Positions 9,044 through 17,025 of a stretch of 64,000 nucleotides of DNA are shown piece after piece. The notes below the pieces were generated by a model. That model was not told where the DNA came from, did no database searches, and saw only the letters and a program-made list of their open reading frames with translations. This stretch comes from CBDCVN01 sp965223045. Its GTDB lineage: Bacteria; Deinococcota; Deinococci; Deinococcales; Trueperaceae. How positions within the stretch are numbered: the stretch's first letter is position 1; each line of letters starts with the position of its first letter. The translations under genes and the position numbers were made by a program. The stretch is taken from contig CBDCVN010000013.1 of NCBI GenBank assembly GCA_965223045.1, positions 3,720,001 to 3,784,000 of the forward strand, written 5' to 3'.

Positions 9044-9811
9044 TTATTCAGTAGGGGTTAGGGCACCACCCTCTGCTAATTGATCAGGAGTAATTTGCAA
9101 GCAAAAGGTTGCACCAGCGTCACCTATTGGTGCACATGCAAACTGGGCATCAGCTTCATAAGAGGGCCAATAAGAAGCAACATTACCTACAAACAAACCA
9201 CCACTGGCAACAGAGCCTGCATAAGCTTCGCCAAGTCCAGATTCAGCAAAGCTACCATTAACAAGATTAGTTGCTAGATCAGTTTCTTTATATACTGTGT
9301 AAGCAATATTACCACTTGTGTCAATAATAAAGTAGTCATAGGAACCATCATCACCAAGTGCTGTAGAGAGGCTGACATCTTCAGGATCTTCGGGATCGTC
9401 AGCATGACAACTTGCATGTTCACCTGACCAAGCAGATCCATCTTCAGCATCAGCAAGTGTATCTTTAGCGCCTAATGCTGCCTCATTATTTGCTAAATAA
9501 TGGTACTGGAGGTAAACACCTTTGTCATCTAGAAGAGCAAGTTTAGATGCTACATCGGGGTCTGCGTCTTCACCATTTGCATCTGCATAAGCTTCTGCAA
9601 ACTCATTTTCATAGTAACTAGTAACAACTGCTCTCATATCATCAGTGACACCGCTAGCATCTAGACTATCGTAGTAAGCTACCAGTTGGTCAGAGCACGC
9701 AACAACATCTGCATTACCTACAAGAGCTTCTAGATCAGCTTCACTTGTAGCAAAAACTGGCTGAATAAGTAGAGCAAAAATTCCTACCACCAAACTAATG
9801 AACTTTTTCAT
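9044..9811 (-). CDS. Secreted stand-alone sensor (Cache-like) domain protein
   Basis: A 255-residue protein with a clean signal peptide (MKKF, then a hydrophobic core, cleavage near PVFA-TS) and no further membrane segment. The mature part resembles the extracytoplasmic sensor domain found in many receptor kinases, cyclases and chemoreceptors: KGVYLQYHYLANN (about residue 95), SCHADDPEDPED, then SYDYFIIDTSGNIAYTVYKE (about 160) and a late WPSYEADAQFA segment. Here the output domain is missing. Four Cys residues (VACSD, ASCHA, FACAP, TFCLQ) could form disulfides. Composition is acidic. It is expressed alone from a long structured leader and ends at a strong terminator. It may be a soluble ligand-binding partner of a kinase; that is inference. 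Confidence 0.75.
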   Translation of the reverse strand: MKKFISLVVGIFALLIQPVFATSEADLEALVGNADVVACSDQLVAYYDSLDASGVTDDMRAVVTSYYENEFAEAYADANGEDADPDVASKLALLDDKGVYLQYHYLANNEAALGAKDTLADAEDGSAWSGEHASCHADDPEDPEDVSLSTALGDDGSYDYFIIDTSGNIAYTVYKETDLATNLVNGSFAESGLGEAYAGSVASGGLFVGNVASYWPSYEADAQFACAPIGDAGATFCLQITPDQLAEGGALTPTE

Positions 9812-9857
9812 GGTTCTCCTTCATAAAAGTGTTTTAGAGTGCGAAGTACAATTCTTA

Positions 9858-9943
9858 ATCACAAGGCTGTGAAGCCTGAGAGCTTTGCGGCCATGTTGCT
9901 TTTGGACTAATATGCCCTGTAATTGCTACCCATCTTACTAGGG
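9858..9943 (-). promoter_or_regulatory. Structured 5' leader with a c-di-GMP-I (GEMM)-like core
   Basis: Read on the minus strand upstream of the secreted sensor gene, the leader has ACAGGGCA (9913-9920) followed 23 nt later by CGCAAAGC (9882-9889) and AGGC. This matches the order and spacing of the conserved first half of GEMM riboswitches. The second-half element GGTAGC..TTAC appears upstream (near 9920-9930) instead of downstream, so the order is not canonical. A short stem CCCT/AGGG encloses that part. The pairing of the first helix is weak. I treat it as a structured leader of possible c-di-GMP or cGAMP type, not a firm call. Confidence 0.3.
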
Positions 9944-10057
9944 ACATATGAATGTCATATGAAAAAGTTATGTGCACTCACTTTATTACTAGCACAAGTA
10001 TTTAAAACTTGTATTTTTTTACTCAGTGCTTGTGAAAATGTTCTCTATTGTCAAATT

Positions 10058-11356
10058 TTATGCTGACAGCACCTCTTTTGATACAAGAGGTAGTTTAATG
10101 GTAAAGCATGCTCCACCATCTTTATTAGAAGTAACATCTATGCTGCCACTTTGAAGGTCAATTAGGCGCTTTGCATACCAAAGACCTATGCCTCTACCTC
10201 CTTTTTTACGCTCTACTTTTATTTCCCCCTTAAAAAGAAGAGGCTTAACATCTTCAGGAATACCCGGACCTTTATCTGATACCTGTAGGCAAGCTCCTTG
10301 TTCACTAGTACTTAGTGCAATATTTATATCACTATTGCTACTTACTACTCGACGAGCATTGTATAAAAGGTTATGCAGTACTCGCCGAATGAAAAACTCA
10401 CTGCCTTGAACAAAAGCTGAATCTGCTAATAAGTTAAGTTTAACTCCTGGATAAAGCTTGACCACAGCTAGGCACACCTCTTTTAAGTCAAAAACTTTAG
10501 GATTATCAATAGTTAAATCACTAAGTCCTAAATAGTTGGCTAGAGCACTCAAGATAAAGCTAGTTTCTTCTAGGCAGCTTTGTAGTACAACGGTATCCTC
10601 ACTAGGCAAGGGTGTATTAGGTAAGGCAAGTTGTAATGTACCTACTGCTAAAGCATTGGGTTGAGTTAATTCATGATGAAACCATTTATAACGCTCCCTT
10701 TCTCTTTCATGTTGTTCTTCTATAGATTCTTGGTACTTTTTGATAGTTATAAGCGCTTGGCGTAAACTCAAACTAAGTTGACGGATTTCAAAAGGCCCTT
10801 TTGCATCTAAAAGTTCTGGCTTAGGTGCCTTAGGATTAATACTTTGCGCTTGCTTTATTAGTTTATGTAAAGGGGTTGTAGTGTACCATAAGGTTAGCCA
10901 TGATAATAAAAGGCTAAAAATAATGAAGGGCATCAAGGATAACGTTACTTGACGTAGTGGCACTGGGTAAGTAATACGTATGGTACCTTGTTCATTAGCA
11001 CCTATAGTAATAGGAATTGACCTGAGCCAGCGAGCTTGCAAGAAGTCATACCACTCTATGTAAGTCTTTTTAGCAAGGGGTATGTGCTCTATTGTGCCTA
11101 AGGCTTGTCCATTTGGGAAAAAATATCCTGCTTTAGCTTTTGTATATTGAGAATCCACATGATTTTTCTCTTTACCAAACTGCTCGGAAAAATCACGGAA
11201 GTCTTTATATTGTCCTGCAAAACTTTGCAAGACTTTATTTATTGATATATATGAACTGGTTATGATGACTAAGTAGGATATGCCAAGAGTTAACATAGAG
11301 ATGCTGAAAACTATAAAGACAGTATAAATACTATCTAAACGTAGGCGTGAACGCAT
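10058..11356 (-). CDS. Membrane sensor histidine kinase with a divergent H-box
   Basis: A 432-residue kinase. It has two transmembrane helices (about residues 10-35 and 135-160) enclosing a periplasmic domain of about 100 residues, then a HAMP-like linker. The dimerisation region has HHELTQPNALAVG, an unusual H-box in place of the standard HELRTPL. The ATPase domain is normal: LHNLLYNARR (N-box), DKGPGIP (G1) and GGRGIGLWYAKRL (G2). It lies 4 bp after its response regulator on the same strand, so the two form a pair. The signal is unknown. The His should still be phosphorylatable, but the altered H-box may mark a special subfamily. Confidence 0.88.
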   Translation of the reverse strand: MRSRLRLDSIYTVFIVFSISMLTLGISYLVIITSSYISINKVLQSFAGQYKDFRDFSEQFGKEKNHVDSQYTKAKAGYFFPNGQALGTIEHIPLAKKTYIEWYDFLQARWLRSIPITIGANEQGTIRITYPVPLRQVTLSLMPFIIFSLLLSWLTLWYTTTPLHKLIKQAQSINPKAPKPELLDAKGPFEIRQLSLSLRQALITIKKYQESIEEQHERERERYKWFHHELTQPNALAVGTLQLALPNTPLPSEDTVVLQSCLEETSFILSALANYLGLSDLTIDNPKVFDLKEVCLAVVKLYPGVKLNLLADSAFVQGSEFFIRRVLHNLLYNARRVVSSNSDINIALSTSEQGACLQVSDKGPGIPEDVKPLLFKGEIKVERKKGGRGIGLWYAKRLIDLQSGSIDVTSNKDGGACFTIKLPLVSKEVLSA

Positions 11357-11360
11357 TACC

Positions 11361-12059
11361 TTACGTCTCTTTAGCGGATAGCTTATAACCTAGTCCACGA
11401 ACTGTTTCTATACTGGTTGTACTTAGCTTTTTTCTTAGAGAAGAAATATAAGTTTCTACGATACTTAAAGGAGGTGTAACATCAGGGTTAGGATTGGGGT
11501 ATAGCGCTAAGTGTAAATCTTCTTTGGAAACAACTTGTTGACATTTTTTAATAAGAGCTACAAGCATTTTTACTTCCATAGGAGACATGTCTATAAGTTC
11601 ATCACGTTCCACAACTCTATGGTTATAAAGATAAACTGTTAGCTGACCACAACTTAAAGTACTAGTTGCTTGTGAACGTTTTAAGTCTAGTAAAGCTGCA
11701 ATGGTGTTTTTTAGCATAGGTATAAAGTCATAATCAGACTTTTGTATGTACCCTTTGGCACCTAAAGCATAACTTTGATCTCCATACTCATTATAGGCAA
11801 AAGCTGTAAGCATGATGCTAATGGCATCTGTTTGATAATAAACAGCTCGAGCAACGTCTAATCCATCTAATTCCCCTCCTGCTAGGCTTAAATCAATATC
11901 AAGAACTGCAACATCAATAGTTGGATTAACCCTTAACTTTTCTAGGGCAGCTTCACCGCTATTAACTCCAATTACTTCATAACCTGCTCGAGACAAATGA
12001 GTTTGTATCATGCTATTAAGTTGGGTATCATCCTCAACAATTAAAATAAGGCCTTTCAT
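11361..12059 (-). CDS. OmpR-type response regulator
   Basis: A 232-residue regulator. The receiver domain has the acidic pair (VEDD, about residues 8-11), the phosphoacceptor in VLDIDLS (about 54), the Thr in MLTAF and the Lys in YIQKSD. The C-terminal winged helix has the OmpR/PhoB pattern (MSPMEVKMLVALI, then ETYISSLRKKL and TVRGLGYKL), so it should bind DNA and control transcription. It is cotranscribed with the kinase just downstream. The start ATG has an AAAGG site at good spacing. It diverges from the HIT gene, with 49 bp between the two starts; autoregulation there is possible but not visible. Confidence 0.93.
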   Translation of the reverse strand: MKGLILIVEDDTQLNSMIQTHLSRAGYEVIGVNSGEAALEKLRVNPTIDVAVLDIDLSLAGGELDGLDVARAVYYQTDAISIMLTAFAYNEYGDQSYALGAKGYIQKSDYDFIPMLKNTIAALLDLKRSQATSTLSCGQLTVYLYNHRVVERDELIDMSPMEVKMLVALIKKCQQVVSKEDLHLALYPNPNPDVTPPLSIVETYISSLRKKLSTTSIETVRGLGYKLSAKET

Positions 12060-12095
12060 GAGTCAAACCTTTGGTAGCTTTGCATTGAGTCATTA

Positions 12096-12101
12096 TATAC
12101 T
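12096..12101 (+). promoter_or_regulatory. -10 box (TATACT) of an apparently leaderless HIT gene
   Basis: TATACT ends 7 nt before ATG 12109, so transcription should start at or beside the A of the start codon. There is no ribosome binding site. This is the TANNNT arrangement described for leaderless genes in Deinococcus. Confidence 0.5.
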
Positions 12102-12108
12102 ATACTTT

Positions 12109-12462
12109 ATGGCAGAAGAAACTATTTTCAGCAAGATAATCAGCAAAGAAATACCTGCGGACATTGTTTATCAAGATGAACAGGTGACTGCTTTTAGAGA
12201 TATAAACCCTCAAGCTCCTACACATATACTTATCATTCCTAACAAAGTTATTCCCACTGTAGATGACATTGAAGGCAAGGATGAAGTTATGGTAGGACAT
12301 ATGTTCAGTGTTGCTAAGGAGATAGCAAAACAAGAAGGTTTAACCAAAGGCTATAGACTAATTGTTAATTGTAAAGAGCATGGTCACCAAGAGGTTTTTC
12401 ATCTTCATATGCACTTGCTAGGTGGGCAATTTTTAGGGAAAATGGTACAGCTTCCACGTTAG
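12109..12462 (+). CDS. HIT-family nucleotide hydrolase or transferase
   Basis: A 117-residue cytosolic protein of the HINT branch of the histidine-triad family, which hydrolyses AMP-lysine, phosphoramidates or dinucleotides. It starts MAEETIFSKIISKEIPADIVY and ends with the catalytic triad FHLHMHLLGG near residue 100. Length is normal. I use ATG 12109 instead of the longer reading from 12010, because family members begin here and a TATACT box sits just upstream. The physiological substrate cannot be deduced. Confidence 0.94.
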   Translation: MAEETIFSKIISKEIPADIVYQDEQVTAFRDINPQAPTHILIIPNKVIPTVDDIEGKDEVMVGHMFSVAKEIAKQEGLTKGYRLIVNCKEHGHQEVFHLHMHLLGGQFLGKMVQLPR

Positions 12463-12918
12463 TGCAAGGTTTATGGTTGAAAGCAGGAAACACCTACTTA
12501 CCTATTTACCTTTATATTTTAGGTTGCATTATGTTACAAACAGATTCTGACTCTGCTCAACTTTTTTTGATAGTGGGGTGTGATCTTAAAAATGACCTCA
12601 AGTCAGGAACACCTTTTTTAACCTGTGAAATTCAAAAGACCTGCTCTTTTTAAGATTATTTAACAGTAGGGAGGGATTAAGTGAATCACAAACAATGATT
12701 CTAGCCTTAGCAAGAATTGTTTGTCTCTAGGTTGTTTTCCACAGATGAGAAACCTCTAATCCTATTTTTATCTAGGTCTCATTTAAGATCACACTATTGA
12801 TAATGTAAAATGCTTTGGCTGAAGACCATAAACATTTCAAGTGGTCTAAATCTATGAGGTTTTTAGTAATTTATTTTATGAATAGCCTATCTCAACACTA
12901 GTTTAGGAAAAGATTTCT
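12463..12918. repeat. Intergenic region with a long imperfect inverted repeat
   Basis: Arms at 12568-12597 and 12775-12801 are imperfect reverse complements; both contain a tgatcttaaa / tttaagatca core. Between them sits a smaller hairpin (12688-12724, acaaac / gtttgt with further pairs). A 63-codon open frame starting at 12462 overlaps this and looks non-coding. The whole could be a MITE relic or a structured RNA. No ends or target duplication can be defined. Confidence 0.4.
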
Positions 12919-13896
12919 ATGTCTGATTATAGAACCCAACAGCTCTTGGTAGATTATAACGCAAATATTGATGCTGATCCTCCCCCTTCATACAAAACCA
13001 AACCACTTTCTACAAATGAGATTAAGATCTTATTCAGCACTTCTTCCAGTCAACACAGGGAAAAAGAACTTCAATTGCGCAAAGCTCTAGCCCTGCGTAG
13101 AAAGGTCTTTGGTCTTAAGCACTCTATTGTAGCTAAAAATCTTCATGACCTTGCATTACTATTAAAGATTCAAGGTAAGTATACTGAAGCTGAGTCTTTG
13201 TATCGCAAATCTTTAGCTATACGTGAGGAAATACTTGGTCCTGAACATCCTGATACTTCACAAAACCTAAATAATCTCGCAGGCCTCCTATACAATCAAG
13301 GTAACTACGATGAAGCTGAAACTATGTGCCGTAGAGCGCTAGCCATACGCAAAAAAGTATTTGGTCTTCAAAACCTTTATTCCATTACCAGCCTTAATAA
13401 TCTTGCAGGAGTATTAAGAGCACAAGGTAGGTACTCTGAGGCTGAGTCTTTATATTATAAGGCTTTAATCATACATAAAAAATTACTTGGACCTGAGCAT
13501 CCTGATGTAATTAAAAGCCTTAATAGGCTTGCAGGTCTCTTCTACGTTCAAAACAAGCATGCTGAAGCTGAGGCATTATATGCTAAAGTACTAGTTTTCC
13601 ATGAACAATCATTTAACTCTGAACATCCTAATACATTACATTTAAGCAGTTTTACCAACTTACTAAAAAGTAAGCACCTTAAGAATAAACTTTCGCGGCG
13701 TAAGGTTCTCAATAAAAAATCACTTAAACTTGAGGCTGAAAACACTCAAAAAACGTCTGTCCCAGACAAGTTAAAGCAATTCAAAAATTACACTAGCATG
13801 TTAAACTCTTTGCCACCTCAGCACAAATACTTCTTCTTACTTATAATATTTTATCCTTTAGTGTTGTTGCTTCTAGCAAGAATGCTTACCAAGTAG
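12919..13896 (+). CDS. Kinesin-light-chain-type TPR protein with a C-terminal membrane anchor
   Basis: A 325-residue protein with about four 42-residue repeats (about residues 65-225) of the TPR_10/TPR_12 type, each with the pattern LNNLAGLL..QG.Y.EAE.LY..AL.I...LGPEHPD. This repeat mediates protein-protein contacts and is common in cyanobacteria and other bacteria with complex signalling. A basic linker follows, then a single hydrophobic helix at the C-terminus (FLLIIFYPLVLLLLARML), so it is probably tail-anchored in the membrane with the repeats in the cytosol. It contains no CTCGAG site. Standing alone, its partner is unknown. Confidence 0.85.
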   Translation: MSDYRTQQLLVDYNANIDADPPPSYKTKPLSTNEIKILFSTSSSQHREKELQLRKALALRRKVFGLKHSIVAKNLHDLALLLKIQGKYTEAESLYRKSLAIREEILGPEHPDTSQNLNNLAGLLYNQGNYDEAETMCRRALAIRKKVFGLQNLYSITSLNNLAGVLRAQGRYSEAESLYYKALIIHKKLLGPEHPDVIKSLNRLAGLFYVQNKHAEAEALYAKVLVFHEQSFNSEHPNTLHLSSFTNLLKSKHLKNKLSRRKVLNKKSLKLEAENTQKTSVPDKLKQFKNYTSMLNSLPPQHKYFFLLIIFYPLVLLLLARMLTK

Positions 13897-14245
13897 TTAT
13901 CTTCAAAACTTTATAAGAAAAACGGGTGATCGGAAATTAAAATTTAAGCAAATTTGGTAGTCCTATGCATGTAAGGATGAGTTATAATGATGGACAAAAT
14001 ACCAAATTGCTCTAATGTGATTAGTCAATTTCTTTGAACCTGTCCTAGACGCAGTGAAGGAAAAGAAAGAATTTTCCTAACTAAGTCTGAAGTTTATTGA
14101 TCAAAATCGGCGTTAGCATCTTTCTACACAATGCAAATGGGTAATTTAGGGTGCAATACTGTAGACACTAAAAGTTGAATTAATTGTCAAAATCTGCTAT
14201 CCTGTACTTTAGCTATGAGGAATAGGTCTTCTGGGATGCATGTAG
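13897..14245. other. Non-coding gap before IS3 copy 1
   Basis: About 350 bp of AT-rich sequence. I see no gene, RNA or clear terminator. A TTGTCA..TACTTT-like promoter may lie near 14180-14215, but it points only into the IS end. Confidence 0.3.
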
Positions 14246-14345
14246 TGAGGTGAACCCAATTGATCGGACAAAAAATTAAGGTTAATTAAGACCTACTAAA
14301 AGGATAACAAATTGAGATTACATTGTTTGTAAGCTTGATAACAAC

Positions 14346-15182
14346 CTATCCTGTTATTATTGATTTAGTTTTCTCCTCTCTGTAAACTAATTCAGGCGTT
14401 TTGTACTGCAATGATTGATGCGGACGTTCACTGTTATAAAATTGTAAGTACTTTCCTATTTCTTCCCTTCCTTGCTCTATATTTTTGTATTCCTTTAGAT
14501 ATACTTCTTCATACTTTACCGTTCTCCACAACCTTTCTGTAAATATATTATCCATGTAGCACCCTCTTCCGTCCATGCTGATTGCTATTTCGTTTGCCTT
14601 CAATATATCCGTAAACTCATGACTTGTGTACTGACTACCTTGATCTGTATTGAATATCTCTGGCTTCTCTCCTTCCAACGCCTCTTCTAATGCTTCTATA
14701 CAAAACTCTGCTTTCATGCTATTCGAAACTTCCCATGAAACAACATAACGGCTATACCAATCCATTACTACTACCAGATAGCAATATCCTCCTTGCAAAC
14801 GTATATACGTAATATCACTAGCCCATACCTGATTTGGTTTGTTTATGATTTTGTTTTTCAGAAGGTATGGGTAAATTTTATGTCCTTCCTTTGGTTTACT
14901 TAGTTTGGGTTTGGCATATATAGCTTGCAAACCCATCAGACACATCAAACGATATACTCTTTTGTGATTGACTTTATAGCCTTCTCCATTGAGCATTGCT
15001 GTTATCTTGCGATAACCTAGAAAAGGATGATCTGTATACAACTCATCTATCCTTTGCATCAAGCATTCATTGAGATCGCTGATTCTTGTAGGTCGATAGT
15101 AATAACTACTACGATTCAGTCTCAGTAACTCACATTGCTTAGTAATGCTCAATTGAGGGTGCCTTGGATCGACTATCAACAT
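14346..15182 (-). CDS. IS3-family transposase OrfB (integrase core)
   Basis: A 278-residue DDE integrase domain. Catalytic residues: Asp in WASDITYI, Asp in NTDQGSQYTS and Glu in TERLWRTVKYEE. It is the second ORF of an IS3 element and is normally made as an OrfAB fusion by -1 frameshifting in orfA. The open frame extends upstream of its ATG (QKLSQEER), joining orfA through the slippery site. It differs from copy 2 at a handful of residues, for example LLRLN against LLKLN. Probably functional. Confidence 0.93.
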   Translation of the reverse strand: MLIVDPRHPQLSITKQCELLRLNRSSYYYRPTRISDLNECLMQRIDELYTDHPFLGYRKITAMLNGEGYKVNHKRVYRLMCLMGLQAIYAKPKLSKPKEGHKIYPYLLKNKIINKPNQVWASDITYIRLQGGYCYLVVVMDWYSRYVVSWEVSNSMKAEFCIEALEEALEGEKPEIFNTDQGSQYTSHEFTDILKANEIAISMDGRGCYMDNIFTERLWRTVKYEEVYLKEYKNIEQGREEIGKYLQFYNSERPHQSLQYKTPELVYREEKTKSIITG

Positions 15183-15196
15183 ACGTTCCTCTTGAC

Positions 15197-15490
15197 TCAG
15201 TTTTTGAGCCCTTTGGACAAAAAATCTAGTTCCATTTTCAATTTGCCAATCTGTTCGTACAGTGCAGCCTCTCTACGTTCTTGCAGTTTGGCTTTCCTGC
15301 CCCTTAGTAGTGAAAATCTTTCATGCAATGCTTCTGATCCAGCTTTTTTCCATTCTTTAATTTGAGTGGTGTGTACACCATATTGATTTGCTAATTCTGC
15401 AAGATTCTTCTCTCCAACTATGGCTGCTGCTGCAACTTTAGCTTTGAATTCTTTCTTATATGTTTTTCTTATTCCTTTTGTCTGGCTCAT
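15197..15490 (-). CDS. IS3-family OrfA (helix-turn-helix, leucine-zipper part)
   Basis: A 97-residue DNA-binding protein: a helix-turn-helix (KEFKAKVAAAAI then LAELANQYGVHTTQIKEWK) followed by a coiled coil. Near its end is T TTT TTG (complement of 15218-15224) in the correct phase for -1 frameshifting, which would fuse it to OrfB. It is nearly identical to the copy at 40093-40386. It starts at the ATG 87 bp inside the IS end. Confidence 0.93.
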   Translation of the reverse strand: MSQTKGIRKTYKKEFKAKVAAAAIVGEKNLAELANQYGVHTTQIKEWKKAGSEALHERFSLLRGRKAKLQERREAALYEQIGKLKMELDFLSKGLKN

Positions 15491-15577
15491 TTATATCTCC
15501 ATATTCTAGATATTTTACATCTTCTATGGACCTTAATTTCGCCGGGGTTTTCTGTCCAGTTTTTGGGGGTAAGCTCA

Positions 15578-15656
15578 CTTATGCGTCAGCATCAGGATTA
15601 TCCAAGGTATTTAAGAGTAGCGTTTTTGATTTCACACTCTAGGTGTCCACACGCCC
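15578..15656 (-). mobile_element. Truncated MITE next to IS3 copy 1
   Basis: These 79 bp match, in reverse complement and with about one difference, the first 79 bp of the complete element at 51817-52072. The outer end is GGGCGTGTGGACAC next to TA. The inner part is missing, cut exactly at the IS3 boundary, and it is not found on the other side of the IS. Confidence 0.8.
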
Positions 15657-15722
15657 TAATGTTAAGTTTTATAGCAGCTCTTGGAGTAATTGGATAAGCT
15701 ACAAAAAATCCTAGTAGTTAAG

Positions 15723-16343
15723 TCATGCAAATTCCAAAATTTCTCTTAAATCTTTATTAAAAATGCAATGATCTGCTGCTTGCCTAAGTATTTCTTTAGC
15801 ACAAAAGGCGATTTTTTTATTGCTATATTGAAACATAGAAAGATCATTTGCACCATCACCTACAACCATAGTTTCCTCTTTACTGATTCCTAGCAGTTTT
15901 TGTAGACGCTTAAGCAAATCACCTTTGGCACCGCTAGTCATCATTTCCCCCCCTACTTGCCCTGTGAGTATGCCATTTTTAGTATGCAAAAAATTAGCAA
16001 AGTCAGCATCGGCATCTAAAGCTTCACGAAAATGTGTTGTAGCTTCACGAAAGCCTCCTGAAAAAATAATTATTGTATAATCTTTTTGTTTTAGAGCTGG
16101 CACAATTTCCTTTGCACCGGGCATAAGAGGAAGAGTCTTACATATATGGATAGCCTTGTCATGAGATAAGCCTTTCAAGAGTTCAACACGCTTGATTAAA
16201 GACTCAAAAAAATCGAGCTTCCCTACCATAGCTTGCTGTGTTATTTCTTTGACTTCTTTACCTTTATCATGAGCATCAGCAAGAGCATCTATAGTCTCGC
16301 CATTTATAATGGTTGAATCAAAATCCAAAATACAAAGCTTCAT
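15723..16343 (-). CDS. serB: Phosphoserine phosphatase
   Basis: A 206-residue HAD-superfamily enzyme, phosphoserine to serine. Motif I is DFDSTIING (nucleophile Asp8 by the first D of DFD), motif II the Ser in IIFSGGFREA (about residue 94), a Lys sits in SGAKGDLL (about 139) and motif III is VVGDGANDLSM (about 160). The cap region contains the substrate-contacting Glu in NGETID. It lacks the N-terminal ACT-like extension of E. coli SerB, as in many bacteria. It stands alone, with the TAATAAAT-rich region upstream serving as promoter. Confidence 0.92.
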   Translation of the reverse strand: MKLCILDFDSTIINGETIDALADAHDKGKEVKEITQQAMVGKLDFFESLIKRVELLKGLSHDKAIHICKTLPLMPGAKEIVPALKQKDYTIIIFSGGFREATTHFREALDADADFANFLHTKNGILTGQVGGEMMTSGAKGDLLKRLQKLLGISKEETMVVGDGANDLSMFQYSNKKIAFCAKEILRQAADHCIFNKDLREILEFA

Positions 16344-16467
16344 TATTTATTAGTGGGGTTCCTGACTATGAATAAGTGTAATAAGCTTAGAAACTTCCTA
16401 ATCATTTACTCCTGCTATTATAGAGCACCAGCAAAAATTTTCCCAAGGCAAAAAACTTATCTGGACA

Positions 16468-16473
16468 TATGAT
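16468..16473 (+). promoter_or_regulatory. -10 box (TATGAT) of an apparently leaderless RidA-like gene
   Basis: TATGAT ends 6 nt before ATG 16480 and there is no ribosome binding site between. Same architecture as the HIT, yigZ and PBP genes. Confidence 0.45.
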
Positions 16474-16479
16474 GTTAAC

Positions 16480-16869
16480 ATGAAGCGCCAAAATTTTTTT
16501 TCAGGTGTCCCTTGGGAATCCATTGCTAGTTATTCTAGGGTTGTTAAGATAGGTCAACATATTTTTGTTGCAGGCACAACAGCAACAGATACTAAAGGTA
16601 ATATCATTGGTTTAGGAGATGCTTATGCACAAAGTGTGCAAAGTTTAGAAAATATAAAGTGGGCTTTGGGAAAGGCTGGTGCAACTCTTGCAAATGTTGT
16701 GCGTTCTCGTATCTACATAACAAAAGTGGAAGATAGTACTTTGGTAATGAAAGCACACGGTGAGGCTTTCAATAACATTTATCCTACTGCAACCTTAGTA
16801 GTAGTAAATGGCCTAGTTCATGAAGATATGCTGGTTGAAATTGAGGTAGATGCATTTCTAGAAGCTTGA
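16480..16869 (+). CDS. RidA/YjgF-family protein
   Basis: A 129-residue single-domain protein of the YjgF/YER057c/UK114 family; several members deaminate reactive enamines and imines formed by PLP enzymes. It shows the family core: HIFVAGTTATD, AGATLANVVRSRIYIT with the Arg that binds substrate carboxylate in RidA-type members, and a C-terminal LVEIEVDAFL strand with the conserved Glu. Length is normal. It belongs to a RidA subgroup (PWESIASYSRVV) instead of classical RidA, so substrate is uncertain. Confidence 0.9.
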   Translation: MKRQNFFSGVPWESIASYSRVVKIGQHIFVAGTTATDTKGNIIGLGDAYAQSVQSLENIKWALGKAGATLANVVRSRIYITKVEDSTLVMKAHGEAFNNIYPTATLVVVNGLVHEDMLVEIEVDAFLEA

Positions 16870-17025
16870 TGAAATTTATGAAGATTTTCCTGTGAAAGTT
16901 CACACAGGACAAAAGCTTGGCATCCCATATTGTTCTAAAAGGTGCGAAGGCTAATGAATAAGGTGAGTAATAATTCATAAATAGCTACCGTACATCTAAG
17001 GAAAGGTGGTTTAGGAGATAAGTTT

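Larger units (their letters stand above)
14246..15577 (-). mobile_element. IS3-family insertion sequence, copy 1 (1332 bp)
   Basis: Ends were fixed by comparison with copy 2. The element runs from TGAGCTTACCCCCAAAAACT (right end here, on the minus strand) to CCTCA at the left; the outer ~25 bp form imperfect inverted repeats beginning TGAG. It carries orfA and orfB. The flanks (..gtag and ctta..) show no target duplication, and the right flank is a MITE fragment cut exactly at the IS edge. This copy therefore probably arose by recombination or with an adjacent deletion. Confidence 0.88.

Noticed and set aside
12462..12653. 63-codon ORF after the HIT gene
   Set aside because: No binding site, and it overlaps an inverted-repeat region; amino-acid pattern is not protein-like.
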